In this document: positions 38,483 through 52,700 of the stretch, piece by piece
How positions within the stretch are numbered: position 1 is the stretch's first letter
How the letters are laid out: each line of letters begins with the position of its first letter
Assembly: GCA_025345505.1 (NCBI GenBank)
Contig: JANVCC010000152.1
Location: 939,318 to 1,003,317, forward strand
Length of the DNA: 64,000 bases
Source: Todiramphus chloris collaris
Taxonomy: Eukaryota; Chordata; Aves; Coraciiformes; Alcedinidae
Reading direction: 5' to 3'
Program-made: the position numbers and the translations under genes
Notes under the pieces: model-generated
What the model was told of the DNA's origin: nothing
Database searches by the model: none
The model's input: only the letters and a program-made list of their open reading frames with translations

Positions 38483-38523
38483 TTTATTATTATTATTGTT
38501 ATTATTATTGTTATTATTATTGT
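38483..38523 (+). repeat. TTATTATTATTG compound microsatellite
   Basis: Three copies of a 12-base unit built from three TTA triplets and one TTG (TTATTATTATTG) follow one another with an extra TTA at the start. It lies in the inferred distal 3' UTR of MAML2. Confidence 0.85.
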
Positions 38524-38882
38524 AACTCTTGCGAGGCAGGTGGGACCTATGTAACTGTCATGTCCTTGTTGCATGTATGTCTGCTTTATATTTTCCCCAT
38601 ATTATAAACCAGTGTTTCTCTATACAGACTGAAAGGAAAAATTGCTGTACAGAAATGTTTGTGTTTATGCATTTTTACATGTGGCTGTATATACCTCCTA
38701 GTACTATGCAGTGACACTTATTTGACTCCATTTATTTTTCACCTGAACATGACTAGTATGTTTTTCAGTAGCTATCAAAACTCTGCCAAGTAAATCAATC
38801 AAAATTATCCCAAGTGTCTCTTTTCTTAATATGAATTTTATGATGAATGTCTGTTCAGTGAACTGCTCGTTTGTCTGAGTAA

Positions 38883-38888
38883 ATTAAA
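38883..38888 (+). terminator. MAML2: Candidate distal poly(A) signal of MAML2 (ATTAAA)
   Basis: ATTAAA in the context GAGTAAATTAAAATTGCAG, the last plausible polyadenylation hexamer before sequence composition returns to ordinary intergenic DNA. Motif evidence only. Confidence 0.4.
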
Positions 38889-38910
38889 ATTGCAGTGATA
38901 TTTTAGGAGG

Positions 38911-41900
38911 GGGTGAGAAAAACGTGCATCTGGCAGCTTCTGGGAGCTCAGTCTGTCTTTTTACAAGAGAGCTGCGATGTTTTCCTGCTGATTGAAGACA
39001 TGGTTTTACTACCAGCAAGGGTTAACAAATAACATGGTATTTTAGCTCCTGGTGAATGAGTTGATGTCTTAACAGCACAGCTATTCACTCTGGGATCCTG
39101 ATGAAGTTGAAGCAAAGAGCTGGGTACTCTAAGAGCTAGGTACCCTAAGAGGGCTGGCCAGGTCCCCAAGGCCCTGGATCATGCCCTGGAGATGTCTGCC
39201 CCTCTCTCCACACTTGTGGAGACCTCTAATGACATGCCACAGATCCAACAATGGGCTTATCCTCCTTGCCTGCCTCACAGTACACATTTTAGCCTAACAA
39301 AATTCCAGCATACACCAGATCCCATCGGGTTGTGGATTGTTTCACACAAGTATTCATCCCCACCAGGCTATTTTTAGCAGGCTAGCCCTGAGGAAATGAT
39401 GTCCTGTTCCTCAAGAGGCTTTCCTCGTTAGCCTGGCTCCATCTCCAAGTGGGTGGCTCTTTCCACCCTGTGAACTGGTGGAGGGGATGTGCTGAAGGAC
39501 AAACTCAGCTCAGCACAGTGCAGCCCATGCTCAGAGGCTGCCCTGTGCTGTTTTCAGTTGCAGCAAACAAAAAAGGGCTCCCCGCACCTTAACCGCTTCA
39601 CAGCTGTTGGTGATGCTCAGGGACTGCCATGAAGCACATCTGCCCTTTTAGTCCCATTCTGCTCACCCTCCCCCATGGGCAAAATGAGAAGACATCTCCC
39701 TTGGCTACCACTGCAATCCCAGCTCTGCTGGCTGCTGCCTCCTATAAAAGACTTGAAGTTTAAACAATAGTTTTTCCTGTAGCGCTTCAGCCTCTTTTGT
39801 GCTGAAGAGAAAGCACCCAGCAAGTGACTGCAGTGGCTGGTGAACATCTGTAGATGTCTGTGTTACTGCTGCCTGGGTCTCAAGGTTAGATGAGCTGCTT
39901 AGTTGTCCTCAGGACGTGGAACGGCAGAACCAGTCCACATCTCCTGGAGCAGTATGATAAAGCCCCACTGGCTGCACTGCTGCGTGCCTGGTGTGCAGCT
40001 CTCTCCACCTAGACATGTTGTGTATTCTTGTGCACAGGCCTGAGGCAACAAAGATGCTCTATCAACATTTTTTGGAGGGCTGCCTGTGATGTTTTCACTC
40101 CTCTGACTTGTCTGCCTTGTTCTACAGGACACAGTTGCTCTGTTTTACCCCTCGTGCCCAGGAACATTAGGAAAATCCTGTGGTGCTGTTAAATTGGAGT
40201 GAAATTCTGAGAGTTGATGCATCCATGCAGCTCATGTTCAAGTTACCAGATCTGATGACAAAATCTACACCTCAATATCAATTTGACATGAAAGGAAAGG
40301 TTCCTGGTTGTTGGGAAGATCAATGAACATCATTTAAGGGCAGAGTTTGCCCTTGACACTATTACATTGGGGTGATATAGTGAAAATAAAATGAGGGAGT
40401 GTCTTCAAATTGCCTTTTGTGATGACCTGGTCTCTAAGTACAACAGGGAAGTTCAACTCTAGAGGCCTAAAAAAAAATTGTGAAAATTAAATTAGTGCCT
40501 GAAGACCACTAGCTGACTGAGAAATCTTTACTAGAATTTACTGTGCTGTTATTCAACAATTTGATTTGGAAAGCTCCTTCTTATAGAAGTAGCCAAAAGG
40601 GTTGATTCCATAAACTGATCATACATGTTAGTCAGGTTAACATATGAGTGTAATTCATATATGAATGTAATTTCCATCAATGAAAGACATCTAACTTTGT
40701 CTAGGAAAGGCATATATGGGAACTCAGCACATTGGCTGCATCTCTTCAAATTTATTTTAGAAGGAATTTGATAAATTTTTCCAAAAGTGTAGTTTTTAAA
40801 AAACGAAATGTGCCAGAATGCACGTGCTGTATTATTTGATTTATCAAACTTACCAGTGTCTTTAAGGTAAACACTGAGGAATAAGAACATATGCATTGGC
40901 CAAAACATCCTTTTGTAAATCTTCAGGTCAATTTTGTTTATTCATTTCTTGAGTTCCTTTTTCTCTAAAGGATACTGCTGTTTGTCCATGTTACTTGTCC
41001 TCCAGCAAGTCTTCTAGCTGGCATAGTGTTACTCCTCATAGTAACTCTATGATTGACTGAACTCTACACCAAGTTAAACTGGTATAAACAAACCTGTTGT
41101 ACCCTCTACTGTGGTTTCCTCAGTGTGAACATGTTAGTCTTGGTCTGTTTGATAACCAGGCTCACAGGATGTCTACAGCAGAGGCAGGAACTCCATGTGT
41201 GTTCCCAAAGCACTGATCAAAGCTGCAGGGAGATGTGGTGTTCCCATTCACATGTCAGCAGCAAGTTAACTTCAAGAGTACAGTTAAAATCAGGATTTCA
41301 TGGATAACACTCCCTCAAAGCCAACCTTTCCCTTCATTTAAAAAACAAATCCACTAACCAAAGAAGTTCTTCCATATTTACATTGCATCTTTTTATTAAA
41401 ATGTGCCACAACAGTCTTGATTAATTGTGTGCATCTTACTATAGTAAAGCGAACACATGCTAATCTTATTAATTAACTTTCCCTCCAACCCCAGTGACTT
41501 AGGTCACTCTGTTTTACAATATAAGCTGCTAGCTTCTTACATACAAATACCAACAGACCATCTGTTTATACCGGGGTGTTCAAAACCTTCGTGTTGAAAA
41601 TATCTGAAGTGTTTTAAAGGGTTACAAGGAGAACCTTTCAAATGTTGGCAAGATAATGCCTTTTAAAGAAGCAAATATATAAATATCAGAAGAAGAAACA
41701 AACAAACAAAAAAACCATCCTGGAGAACATTTCATTACTTTCTCAACAATGAACTCAGTCTTTCTGCAAGTGACTCGAGTGCACAAAACAGCACAAAACC
41801 TCAGAAATTTCCTTTTGTTACATCTGTTTTTTAAGCCTCAGTAGTGGCCTATTTTGGTTTTCTTTTTCATTTTTCTCTTTTAAAATGAAATATTATCCTT

Positions 41901-42299
41901 TTTGTACAATTTGCTGTGCCTCCAAAGCCTCCTGCTATTGAATAGCTTTCACTAAGCAAGAGCACGTAATAAAGGAACATCTCCCAGTAGCCACCAACAC
42001 CGTGACACACTGTAGCTGTGCATTTGGACAGCAGATTAGCTCCAGAAATGCTACTTTACATTAAACTATCCAAGCTTTCAGCAGCAAATGTTTACACCAG
42101 GCTTTTACAGCCTTCGATAAAAAGGCAAGTTTTTAAAATGAGCCCAAAGTCTGGCTCTTATGCTCAGGCTGATCTAAAAGGTGACATCTGGCCCTCAGAT
42201 TTTATCCCCACAGTTGCCTGCAGAATGGGGGCACTTTGGTAACGCAATGTACACTGGGTAGAAATAAGCAATGCAAATGATCAGCATAGAAAATACATA
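38911..42299. other. Intergenic region, MAML2 side
   Basis: No gene, RNA or clear mobile element was recognised. Open frames are short. A small imperfect tandem (GGTACTCTAAGAGCTA then GGTACCCTAAGAGGGCT) lies at about 39122-39154. The stretch at about 41340-41900 is AT-rich. Confidence 0.6.
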
Positions 42300-42570
42300 G
42301 AAAAGAACTGAGGTTGTTTAGCCTGAAGAAGAGGAGGCTTGAGTGGGGATAGGACAAAGAGTCTTTAAATAGATAAATCATTGCTGCCAAGGGAAAAGAT
42401 TATGTATGTCTGTATTGATTCATACAGGCCAAGAAATGATGAGTTTGGGATAGATGCCAGGTCGAAGTTTTCAACAGGAAGGATAATATGAGTATAGACT
42501 GTCTGAGGAGGGTATAGGGTCTGAAAGTCCTCAAGACCTGGTTAGGCACCTGTCAGAAATTATACTGGCA
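42300..42570 (+). mobile_element. Probable old CR1 fragment
   Basis: The start (GAACTGAGGTTGTTTAGCCT then GAAGAAGAGGAGGCTTGAGT) resembles the conserved CR1 segment that encodes [10 protein letters not shown]. After about 60 bases the match becomes weak, and the end near CTCAAGACCTGGTTAGGCAC is uncertain. It is a diverged, short, plus-strand relic. Confidence 0.5.
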
Positions 42571-45500
42571 TGGTTTATCTGCCTGCAGCTGGTACAACAG
42601 ACTACGTATCTTCATGGGTCCTCACCGGAAGACTGAATAACAAGCAGAAAGTTTTCATGTTGAGAAAGAAAAGAATAATTGAATATGTTTTTGCAGAGCT
42701 TTTGTCAATGAATGTTCACCAGCGCATGCACACACACCCACACATACACCCCAACCTGTAATGCAGCTCCTTGAATCACCATCCAGTCCCATACCACAAA
42801 AACACAGCAGGAGGCCTGAGAGAGTTGGTTTGTCACAACTGTCCCGCCCACCCCTTCACTCTTTTTCTGGGGGGTGAAGTTAAGGAAATCTTCCGTTTCA
42901 GCCCTTTTCCTGAAGAAAAAGCTTTCTATTCTATGCTTGCTCTTTTGTGTTGTTACCAAGGCAGGCTTCCTAATCGCTGGAATGATCAGAAGGTCCCAGA
43001 GATACCTGGATCCGGCCTGGAGCATGTCTATGTTGATGTCTTTGTTTGCTTCACAAAACCAAACAGGAGTAGCTTGTGTGAGGATTAGATATCTGCAATC
43101 CAATCCAGATGATTGCTTTATTATGGAAAACCATCCCTCTCCGTACCACCCACCATGGGATGAGGTAGTGAGGGCTTCTGTTCCGCCCCAGTTGAAGCTG
43201 CAGGCTTTAAAGGCAGAGTTAAAAGAAGATGTACAGCTGCTACAGGAGACAGGCTTAACAGCGTGTGAATGCCATGGGCTTGTAAGGATATTTAAAGGAT
43301 TAGGGGAGAATTAAATGTTTGTCTGTCTTTGTTGTTCGACACATCTTCAAAGCTGGAAGATGATATTAAAGAAGATATTTCCCCTTCTTTAAAATACCGG
43401 AAGGGGACTCCTAAACAATAGCTGGAAAATGCAGGCATGACCTAACAGATTTATACACAAAGATGCTGGACAATTCTTATCAGATGGGTGAAGAACATGC
43501 TTTTCTGCAGTATAAAATGGTGATATAAAGTTCACAATTTAAAATATCAGTGAACAATCCCCAGCACAGACAAAAAAGCCAGCTCAAAATTCCTCTCAGG
43601 GAAACAGAAGGCAAACATCCTGCCTGGTGGTTTCAATTTATCCCTCAGCAACACTGGGCTGTGGGTTAATTGGCCAGTAGCAGAGCAATGCTTCCCATGG
43701 CTTCTCCTAGGACCAATTCTCTTGGGTAGACAGGGGTGGTCACTAGTTTGGCTGCTGCTGTTAAGTCTGCCTTGTGCCTAGAATGAGAGTTCTTAAGTTC
43801 TCAAACAGGGAACTTTCTCTATAACCTTTTAGGAAAAAGCAAATCTGAGACAGAAACACTCTTGGTGAGATTCTCAGGTCAGCGAGTGCTATCTGTGGGG
43901 AAGGCTTAGTTAAAGATTCAAGTAAATTCAGTACCTTAGCTTGCAAGGGGAGAAAAGGAGAGTCTGAAGGAAAAGAGACATCTTTCTCAGGGAGGTTATG
44001 ACATTAAATGAGAATTTTACTGAACTGAGAAACTTGCAGCTCCTGGAATAGAGTTACAGTGGTCTTAAGTTACCTAGGCATGTTCCTGATCCCGAGCTAT
44101 TCTGAATAGTTTAGGTGACTTCAGGGACATTGGTTAAGTTGTGGCACATCCCCCAACGGCAACTGCCCTCTGAACATCTGAGCTGTGCTCTGTGCTGTGG
44201 CTGCACTCTTGCTCCAGGCCTTCCTGTCTCCAGCATCATCATCATGAAATATCAGGCCCAATGATTCTGAAAGCATCTTTAGGAGACAGACTGATGGCTG
44301 TTTTCTGCATGGGGGAACACCTCTTCTAGCTGCATTTGGGGCTTTTACAGATTAGTCTTCTGTGCTCTTCTTCTTTTATTCATTATAGAAAGGGGCAGAG
44401 CAAAGGTGAAAACCTTGCTCATTAGATCTTTCCCTTCTCCTGCTCCAGTTTATCTCTCTGAAAGGTGTTACCACTGAAACAGTTCATTTGGACTAGTAGC
44501 AGAGAATAAAGGTAAATTCTTTGTAACAGCAAATACCTGTCCTGAACAAACACAACCCTGATTTCCTAAGCTGCCCATCACCTAACACGGCTGCATTACT
44601 TGTGACTTCACAGGCCACACAGTGAAGGAAAAATCTTTGTCCATCTTCATTGCCGCCATAGTATAAATTTGAAATGTGTTACGTTTTGTGTTAGGTTTAA
44701 TCAGAGTGGAAATGTGCTCCACAGAACATTATCCCAGCATTTTTACAATGGGCATTGAGCAAACACATATTCAGGTTATTGAGCAACATACTCCTACAAA
44801 GGCTTTAAATCTTGTCCATGAAGAAACGTTTCAGCAGAACAAGGACATTTCTCTCCTTTCCTTCTTCTTCTTTCTAAAAGTGAATTAATATCTCTTACTG
44901 GGGATGCTGGTCCATCATACATTAACGTTACTTAACCCTTCCCCTTACAAAGGATTCTCATGACCCCTCTCTGGGAAGGGACTACATCACCATTATTTGG
45001 AAGCAGGTGTTCAATACTCTGCACAGGGAATGCCCTTGAGGTAAAGAAATATCTTTGCCTTGGGAAATTCCACTCTGCTTTGGTTGAGGTATTTAATGTT
45101 AAACCTATGTTATTTCACTTCTCAGTTTCCTTAGGCTGGAAAGCATGTTGGCAATGGGCCAGCATGACTGAAGCATATGAGGGAGCTGTGAGGCACACAC
45201 TGATGGTTCAAGCCAGGGCTCATTCTGAATTCCTGCTGGCTTCAGGCACTGCCAGCCCCACAAGCACCTCTGCTCTCTGCAGTTGCTTTTGTAGCAGTTG
45301 GCCAAAGCAAACGTGTCCCAGCCTAAGCATCAGTCTCCACTCACAAACCACCTGAGCTCGTCTATCAGCATTCTGAGGATGGGCTGAATCTGTTGGCAGA
45401 GCAGCAACAGGTATCGCCTGGAGACACTGCTGAGCTGCCAGAGCAGCTGCAGCTGGGAGATGGTGGAGGTCTGTGCTTCATGTCACAGTCCCATCACACC

Positions 45501-46260
45501 ACTCTAAGGCCCTTATGATGGATGGAGGGATGCCATCATTGGGCAAGAAAAAAAAAAGATTGCCTTAGGCTTCTTTCTTCTCCCTCCACAGTAGTGCCAA
45601 CGGACTCAGCACTAAAATTTACTTCTCATCCTTCCCCTTCCTTGTCAGGGACAGGAATTCCCCAGCTGAGAAATGAGGTCTATCATCTTCCACTCATAAA
45701 CTCCCCAACAATAGCGTACGTCCCTCTCAATCTCTCAAACTGCAGGAACATGAGGCTCTTGCCTTTCAATATCAGGAAAGAGGGCACTGGATTGTACCCC
45801 TCCTCCTTATCTTTTGAGTTAAGCAGATGAGACAGTGATCCTTTTCAAACATCCCAGACTCAAAACACACAGGGGTGCACAGAGGAATGAAGATTTCAGG
45901 ACCATCACAGTCTCTAAGTTACAGTAGTAAACTCTCAAGGGTCACCGACTGCAGACAATAGTAACATGACTTACTACAATCACATAAGGTAATTAATTTG
46001 GCCTTCACAAATTGTAGGAGTTTGTCTATCAGCACTGCATCAGAGTCTTGCTATGTGGGGTAGAAGAGTTGACATCCAAATGCTGGAATATGGCCAGAAA
46101 TGGCATATTTGAGGTTGCTTGTGAAGCCTAAATTCAGCCACACTTACGCACAGACATTAAAACAATTTTTAATTACACAGTCCCATCATGCTTTTTGTCC
46201 TAAACTTAACTGTAGCCAGGATACAGATGGGATGTCTGAATGGGATCCATTCAGGTTACA
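42571..46260. other. Intergenic region
   Basis: I recognise no gene. A plus-strand frame at 42874-43314 (146 codons) and a minus-strand frame at 42705-43103 (132 codons) overlap each other and lack motifs, so both look like chance. CACACA-type dinucleotides occur near 42729-42750. Confidence 0.6.
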
Positions 46261-46758
46261 TCATAGAATCATAGCATAGTTTGTGTTGGAAGAGATCTTT
46301 AAAGGTCATCTAGTCCACACCCCTGCAGTGAGCTGCGACACCTTTAACTAGATCAGGTTGCTCAGAGCCTCATCCAACCTGACCTTGAATGTTTCCAGGG
46401 ATGGGGCTTCTACCACCTCTCTGGGCAATCTGTGCCAGTGTTTCACCACACTCATGGTAAATATTTTTTCCCTTACATCTATTCTGAACCAACCCTCTTT
46501 CAATTTAAAACCATTACCCCTTGTCCTGTCACAACATGACCTACTAAAAAGTCTGTCTGCATCCTTCTTATAAGCATACATTTAAGTATTGAAAAACTTC
46601 AGTAAGCTCCTCCCCCTCAAGCCTTCTCCAGGCTGAACAGTCCCAACTCTCCGGAGCCTTTCTTCATAGCAGAGATGTTTCAACCCTCTGATTTTTGTGG
46701 CCCTCTTCTGGACCTGCTCCAACAGGTCCATGCATTTCCTGTATTGAGGACATGAGAG
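46261..46758 (-). mobile_element. CR1 LINE 3' fragment, intergenic
   Basis: On the plus strand the copy starts with the inverted terminal repeat (CATAGAATCATAGCATAG) and reads into the CR1 ORF2 tail on the minus strand: an open frame at 46348-46581 with VVKHWHRLPREVVEAPSLET. It continues to the complement of the VQRR/LEYC region near GACCTGCTCCAACAGGTCC at about 46710. It is truncated at about 46758, giving a copy of about 500 bases. Confidence 0.92.
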
Positions 46759-49700
46759 GGACTCCGTTTTCCCCTGAGGGGAAATTTAAACTGTGCATTT
46801 CTTAACCTCTGGTACATGTTCCATTGCAACCTAAATATTTCTTATTTGCTGAATGCAAAATAGATTTGATTACAAAATAAGTGGTGGGATAGGCATAAAC
46901 TGGCTGCTACTAGCATGATCTAAAACTAGCTTCAGGAGGAGGGAAGTGATGTTCATGTCTGTGAGAACAGTAACAGTAACTGTTCCTTTCAGCTCATGTC
47001 AAAATTTTAGAGTCTGAGACCTCTTGTAGGGCACTGCTCAGTCTTGCACTTGTGCACTTCCCTGACCAGCCACTCACTACCACCCTCCTGGGAGAAGCAT
47101 GCAATCTCCTTTCCAGATGTCTGATGCTCCTAGAAGGATTGATCAGCATCCCCATACTGGGTGTGTAAAGGCCTTGGTGGCAATGAGAAACAACTCCCTG
47201 GGTAGGTGCTAAATAAGAAGCGGTCAGGGTGAGATGCTGGCCATGAAGCCAGGTGGAGCAAACTGACTTCTGCTCACACTAGAACCAGTTCCTTCTGGAG
47301 CAGTCTGGCCACATTCACGCTATATTGACCCTGTGTTTCCTCTAGCCACAACACACCTCTAAGATGTCACTCTTATTTTGGAGGCTATGTCAAATCAGCA
47401 CAAAGTGAGACCCACAGGCAGGTATTTTTATGGCAGGAAAGGATAAGTATGCTTTGCACATCTGCAGGGGCAGCAGGAAGCACTGGGCTGTTTGAGAACT
47501 GTAGGGTGCAGGGAGCCCAACCTGGTGCAGTTCCCTCCCACACTGCCTTTTGAGAGCCATCACCAGGGTAAGCTCCATCTCAAAGATAGTTCACCCAGTG
47601 GTAAATCTGAAATGGCAACATCCATGTCTTGGAGGTAGCAGATTGAAGCAGTTTCCCCATGCCAGATTGTAAACTAACAATTAAGCAATGAGATTAATCA
47701 AGGCTCCAGCACTCACATTTGCTCCTTGTGCCTCTTATTTGGCATTATTGACAACCCTGTGATCTGCCACCTCCAAAGGACAGTACCATTGGAAATGGCA
47801 GTAAGCTTCCTCCTTCATTGTATCCAAGGGCTTAATGTGTCTTCAGTAGCTTCCTGATTTTTTTCCACAGCTCACCCACTGCAGATAGTTACCTACACAG
47901 AGCAGATAATCAAACACCTCTGAAAAACTTAATTTTTGTTGCACTCACTGTTAAGCCTGCAACTCCTCAGCCCTTCCAACATGAGAGCTGAACACCTTGT
48001 CACTTCTAAAAGAAAGTCAGACAGCTGTATGAGCCTTCCACACAGAAATGTGAGCCATGGGGGTAAATAAAAGGGAAACCAACAGAGATTAATTCTTACA
48101 GTATTTTATATTCTAGATGTGTCCTTCTTATTTTTAATATCATCTCCAGATCTTACCATCATCATTTTATTGTGTTTTATTAAAACACTACCACAAAGGC
48201 ACATCTTCTGTAATAGAAGAAGCACATAACAGATAAAATCAAGTATTCTTAAATATTTTCCTAATTGTAACTATTAAATACACCAGCTATAGATTAAGAT
48301 CTCACTTTGAGAAGTCTGTGTCTACACACACAATATAAAGACAGTAGTATTTGAGATAATGGAGATATAAAATTAACCATATTTAAAATGACTGTCTGCT
48401 TGAAAATTGGTGTATAAATTGGGACTGTGGAATAAAGACCTGAGATCCAAGAGGTGCAGAGACTCTTACCCTGCATAGGAACATCCACCCTATCTTAATG
48501 AGACTGCTCATTGCCAGTGCTGAAACATCAGAACATGACCCTCTTAACGGCTGATGATATTTGAAACCAACTCAGTGGTGGCCTAGCAAGCATCAGACCT
48601 TTCAAATGTAACTCCTGTAATTCTTACTTCATGTTTGCCAGATCGGAGACCATTACACAGCCTGGCAAGGAGCTGCTGAAGTGTTGCAGTCCACACTCGT
48701 AGACAGCCAGACAGCAGCCGTGATGTATTTAGTCCTTCAGGAGGAAAGATACTATACTACTTTATTTGAAGTGACACTTAAAATTGATCTTCTAAAACTG
48801 CAGTATGCTTTGTGGTATACAATGGAAGTCCTGCCCCTAGAGCCCAAGGAACAAACAGAACAGGGTGCCTGCACCTTCAGTCTGCTGCAGCACTGAAGTA
48901 CGTCCCTTGTCAGGCTGGGACTGCGCTGGTATCACTGCTTACCTATAAGCAAATGCGTGCTGCAGTACATTGCAATAAATCAGAATCTGCACAGGCCATT
49001 ACAAATTAAAAGCGTAAGGCGATGAAAAGCTGGGTGAAACGCCTGTCTCCAGCCAGCGGTGTGTACACGGTGAGCACATCTTGGGGTGGATCCTGATGAA
49101 CTCATTAGCCTGTCTGATATTTAATGCCTCACTGCTCTGTGAGCAGCCACGAGCTGCTGGTGGGAGTGAGGATGAGGAAGCACTACACAGGCAGAACAGA
49201 AAGCAGATTGAATCTTCTGCCCACCAGAAGTGCTTTGCAAACAGGTAGCAAACTATAGCATGCAGCATTAGGTCGAGGTCGAGTTCAGAGCTTGTGTTAC
49301 ACCCTGCACCAATATGTGCACAATAGCATTTAAAAAGCAATCAAGTGACCAAAAAGAACATGTCAGAGGTTCAACTGATCATTAGCTTCTGCTTCTGTCA
49401 GACATGTGGTGCAAGGCAAAAGCACTGTCAGGGTGCCATCACAGACAGCAAAGAACTACATCATGGTTGAGCTGGGCTTACCACTCTGATCAGGTTAGCC
49501 TCAGTTACCACAGTCTTGGAGACATGGTGACAATTCAAGTGTAGCTGTATGTCCCTCTTGGTTTTGACAAGTTTCCAGCTTTGGTGGCACAAGCATTACA
49601 CATCAGCGGGACCAAACCCATGCATGTGCCCCACGACCATCTTGTAACAGATGTTCTCGCAACCACAAGCAGCTCTAGCTCCAAATCACAGCCACAGCAC

Positions 49701-52700
49701 GTTGTTCTTCATCAGCTTCTCTGCGTGTGACAAAGCTCTCACTGTTTCTGACCTCATATTTTATCAGCTGATGGAACTTGACAAAAGGAACACATGCCAC
49801 CTCCAGTGTAATTTGATGATCATACATCACAGTGGGATCTCAGCAGTGACAATCCGTCCTTCCCAAGGCACTGAGAATCTTTTATCAGCTGCCCACTGCC
49901 CTTAAGCTGTACATCAAGGAGACAAGAAAATGTAATAAATCTGAGAACGATTTTAGTAAATCAAAGGGAGAGACGAGGGTGTCTCTGCTTGTGTGGTTTT
50001 CAGAACAATTATGGGACTGAGTCATGCTGCAGATTTGTTGGACTCACTGATGTGGACTACTAGAGAGGAAGGCACAGTGTGTGAAGCTGCCATTGCCATG
50101 AATTATTTAATGTGCTGGCTAACAGGGCACAGGGATGTATGAGTATAGTGGGGAAAATATGAGAGATCCACAGAACTCGAGCAAGGAGAGCTAGTTTTAG
50201 GATGGATAAGATCTTAATGTTGAGGCTGGAGTGAAAGGGACAGGGAAACCATTTTCAGAAGGGATTAAGGCTTTTGCTCCCCTGTTATTTATTGGCCTTT
50301 CACATAACCACACTGGGTTGTGTGAGGGGGAAGAGGGGGAGGGAGGGGAATGTCTGATGAGCCGTACCATGTAAGGGCAGGTTATGACAAAGACTGCAGC
50401 AGGGAGCATGCTTTTCTTAGAATCATTTGAGAACATGGTCCTGCTTCACGGTCCACTCTTTGACCACTGTGGAAGCATGACTCCTCCTCTGCTCTGGCAC
50501 CTGATGCTGCAGGTAGATTTAGTCAAGAAATCACAGACCCATGACCAAACATCCCCGCAAGACCCCTGGCACATTGTGCCAGGATGCCTGGGATGTGTGG
50601 CTGTCCCTAGCTGTGGGGAGTGCTGTGTGCACAGTGCAAGACATGACAGGCCTGTGTTTGGCTGTGCAGCAGCAAAGCCGGTGAGTTCCAGGGATGAGAA
50701 CATCTGGATTTGTAACATCTGACACATTCATCTATCATATACCAGATGTACGGACTATGCATATGCACAGACCTAGAAAGCCCCTTACACACCAGACACG
50801 TAGTTTAAATACAATGGACACAAATACCAGCTCCCTTTCACACACAAGGACTGAGGCAAAAGTTTTACATCCCCTCACTTAATCATGTTTTACATGGTAC
50901 ATAAAATTATCCTCTTTGTGCTGTTATTCACCACAGCTCTGACAGCCTCTAAACACCTAAGAAAGCCAGGCTATGCATTTTACACTTCTCATGTGCTATA
51001 AACAAAAGTTAAAACTGTGTGCAATTTCAGAAAGTATTGAAGGGTGTCTGGTTGTCTTTTACTCAGAAATAATCGCTCACACCTCTGATTCAAGAACTTT
51101 CCTTGTCAGTCTCTCTTTTGGGATATTTACCTCAGCCATGTCAGCCACTTGGCATTAAAGACGAACACAATTCTATTGCTTACCCGTGATGCTAATTTTC
51201 TTTTACTGTTTCCTGTGTTCAAATAGCAAAAGGGCAGAATATCCCCTCAGAAGAAAACAAAGTGATGATACTCGTAAGGTAATGATAAGGGATGTGGCAA
51301 GCAAAAGTAGGTTAACAGCCTGAACTACGTTTATTTTGCATCAGTTATAAAACAGTCTTGTGAATTGTCCTTAATTGGTTTTGGTTACGTCAAGGCCTTT
51401 ATTTAATTCTCCATCACTTGTAAGAGCCCTGAGGTAACTCACTTCACAGAGAGAAAATTCTGACTGACTTTGAAAATGTGGTATTGTTGAGCAGAAAGGC
51501 TCACTGAGCAGACTGCTAGTTTCTTTCAGCAGCAGGAGAGATCCAGGAGGTGATTAGCTTTGTTCTCATTTACAAAGCACCAGTGGGAATTTCTAAAGGG
51601 TTTCACAGGCCCCGGGGATATGGCCAAGAACAAAACAGGGCACTGAAAAGCAAATAGAGCAGTTCATCAATAAACTACTTGGAGATGCCACATCAATAGC
51701 AAATTAGGAAGAAAGGAAGGCACTCTAATACTTTCACATAGCAAAGAACGTTTATATATTGTTTTTATTCCTACTTGACTTTTTTTTTAAAAACAACTGC
51801 ATCTCTGTCAGACTAAGCTTAGCAGAGGGAATAGAGGTAACACCAACTCAGCGCAAGGCTATTTGATAAGATTTGAAAGGGAGACATGGACCGCTCAGTG
51901 CAGCGTTCTACAGCGCTGACCTCTCCAAGGATTACCAGCATCAGGAGCTCCATCCTTGGAAAGGCTGGGAAAAGAGTGCACCAGTGGGAAAAGGCTGCCA
52001 GGAGCTGTGGGACTGCTTACCAAGGATGCAAAACTGCTGCTGCCCCTGTCCACTTGCCTCCGAAGAGGGGACACCGTCTGCTCGCCCAGACATAGGTGGG
52101 GATGGGAAGCTAAAGAGAAGAGGGGGGAGAGAGTATCTCATTAGTATCTAATTTTTAAAAAATGGTACTTCTGAACGGTTTATTGCCTGTAACTAAAGAA
52201 AAAAAGAAAATCGACGTTTAAAAAGTTTTACAGCTGGAACGAAGTCAGCACAGGTCTATTGATCTCTTCATTGTAATAATGTCAAAGCATTTTGTTTGGA
52301 TTTTAGCACAGTAATAAACCACTAGCAATTAGCTTACTTTTTAAAACAAAAATCTCACTTCTAACCAGAAAACAGAGCTTTCATTTCAGAAAAGCCTCCA
52401 CAAACTCAGATTTTCTAAGCTGAAAAAACCATCCACCTCTAGGCAAACTCATTTGCCAACGTATAAGCTTTTTGTTTAGAAGAGTAAGTAAAAAACATGC
52501 AGCAAATCCCCCTTGCTTTGACGAATCTTTGTTTTCAAGTTTGAACCAGCTTCGAAACCATCGCCTGTGAACTGCGGTCAACAGCAGCCAATAGGCACCA
52601 AAGGAGAGAGAGACACAGGCAATTTCACAGCTACATTGTGCAGTCTTGGGCAACCCCACTTCAGCACCCTGATCCTGTTCACGGCCTTCTGCAATGATTT

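Larger units (their letters stand above)
35120..38910 (+). other. MAML2: MAML2 3' untranslated region (end inferred)
   Basis: The sequence after the stop has no further coding signal and becomes AU-rich towards 38.0-38.9 kb. Candidate poly(A) signals are AATAAA at 38132-38137 and 38174-38179, and ATTAAA at 38883-38888. Pumilio-type elements (UGUANAUA) occur at 38042-38049 and 38686-38693. A compound TTATTATTATTG repeat lies at about 38483-38523. I infer at least two 3' ends, near 38.2 kb and near 38.9 kb. The region after the first signals still looks like UTR (AU-rich, no repeats beyond the microsatellite), but without transcript data the end is uncertain. Confidence 0.6.

Noticed and set aside
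42705-43314. Overlapping frames of 132 codons (minus) and 146 codons (plus) in intergenic DNA
   Set aside because: They overlap on opposite strands and neither has a motif or a supporting gene context.
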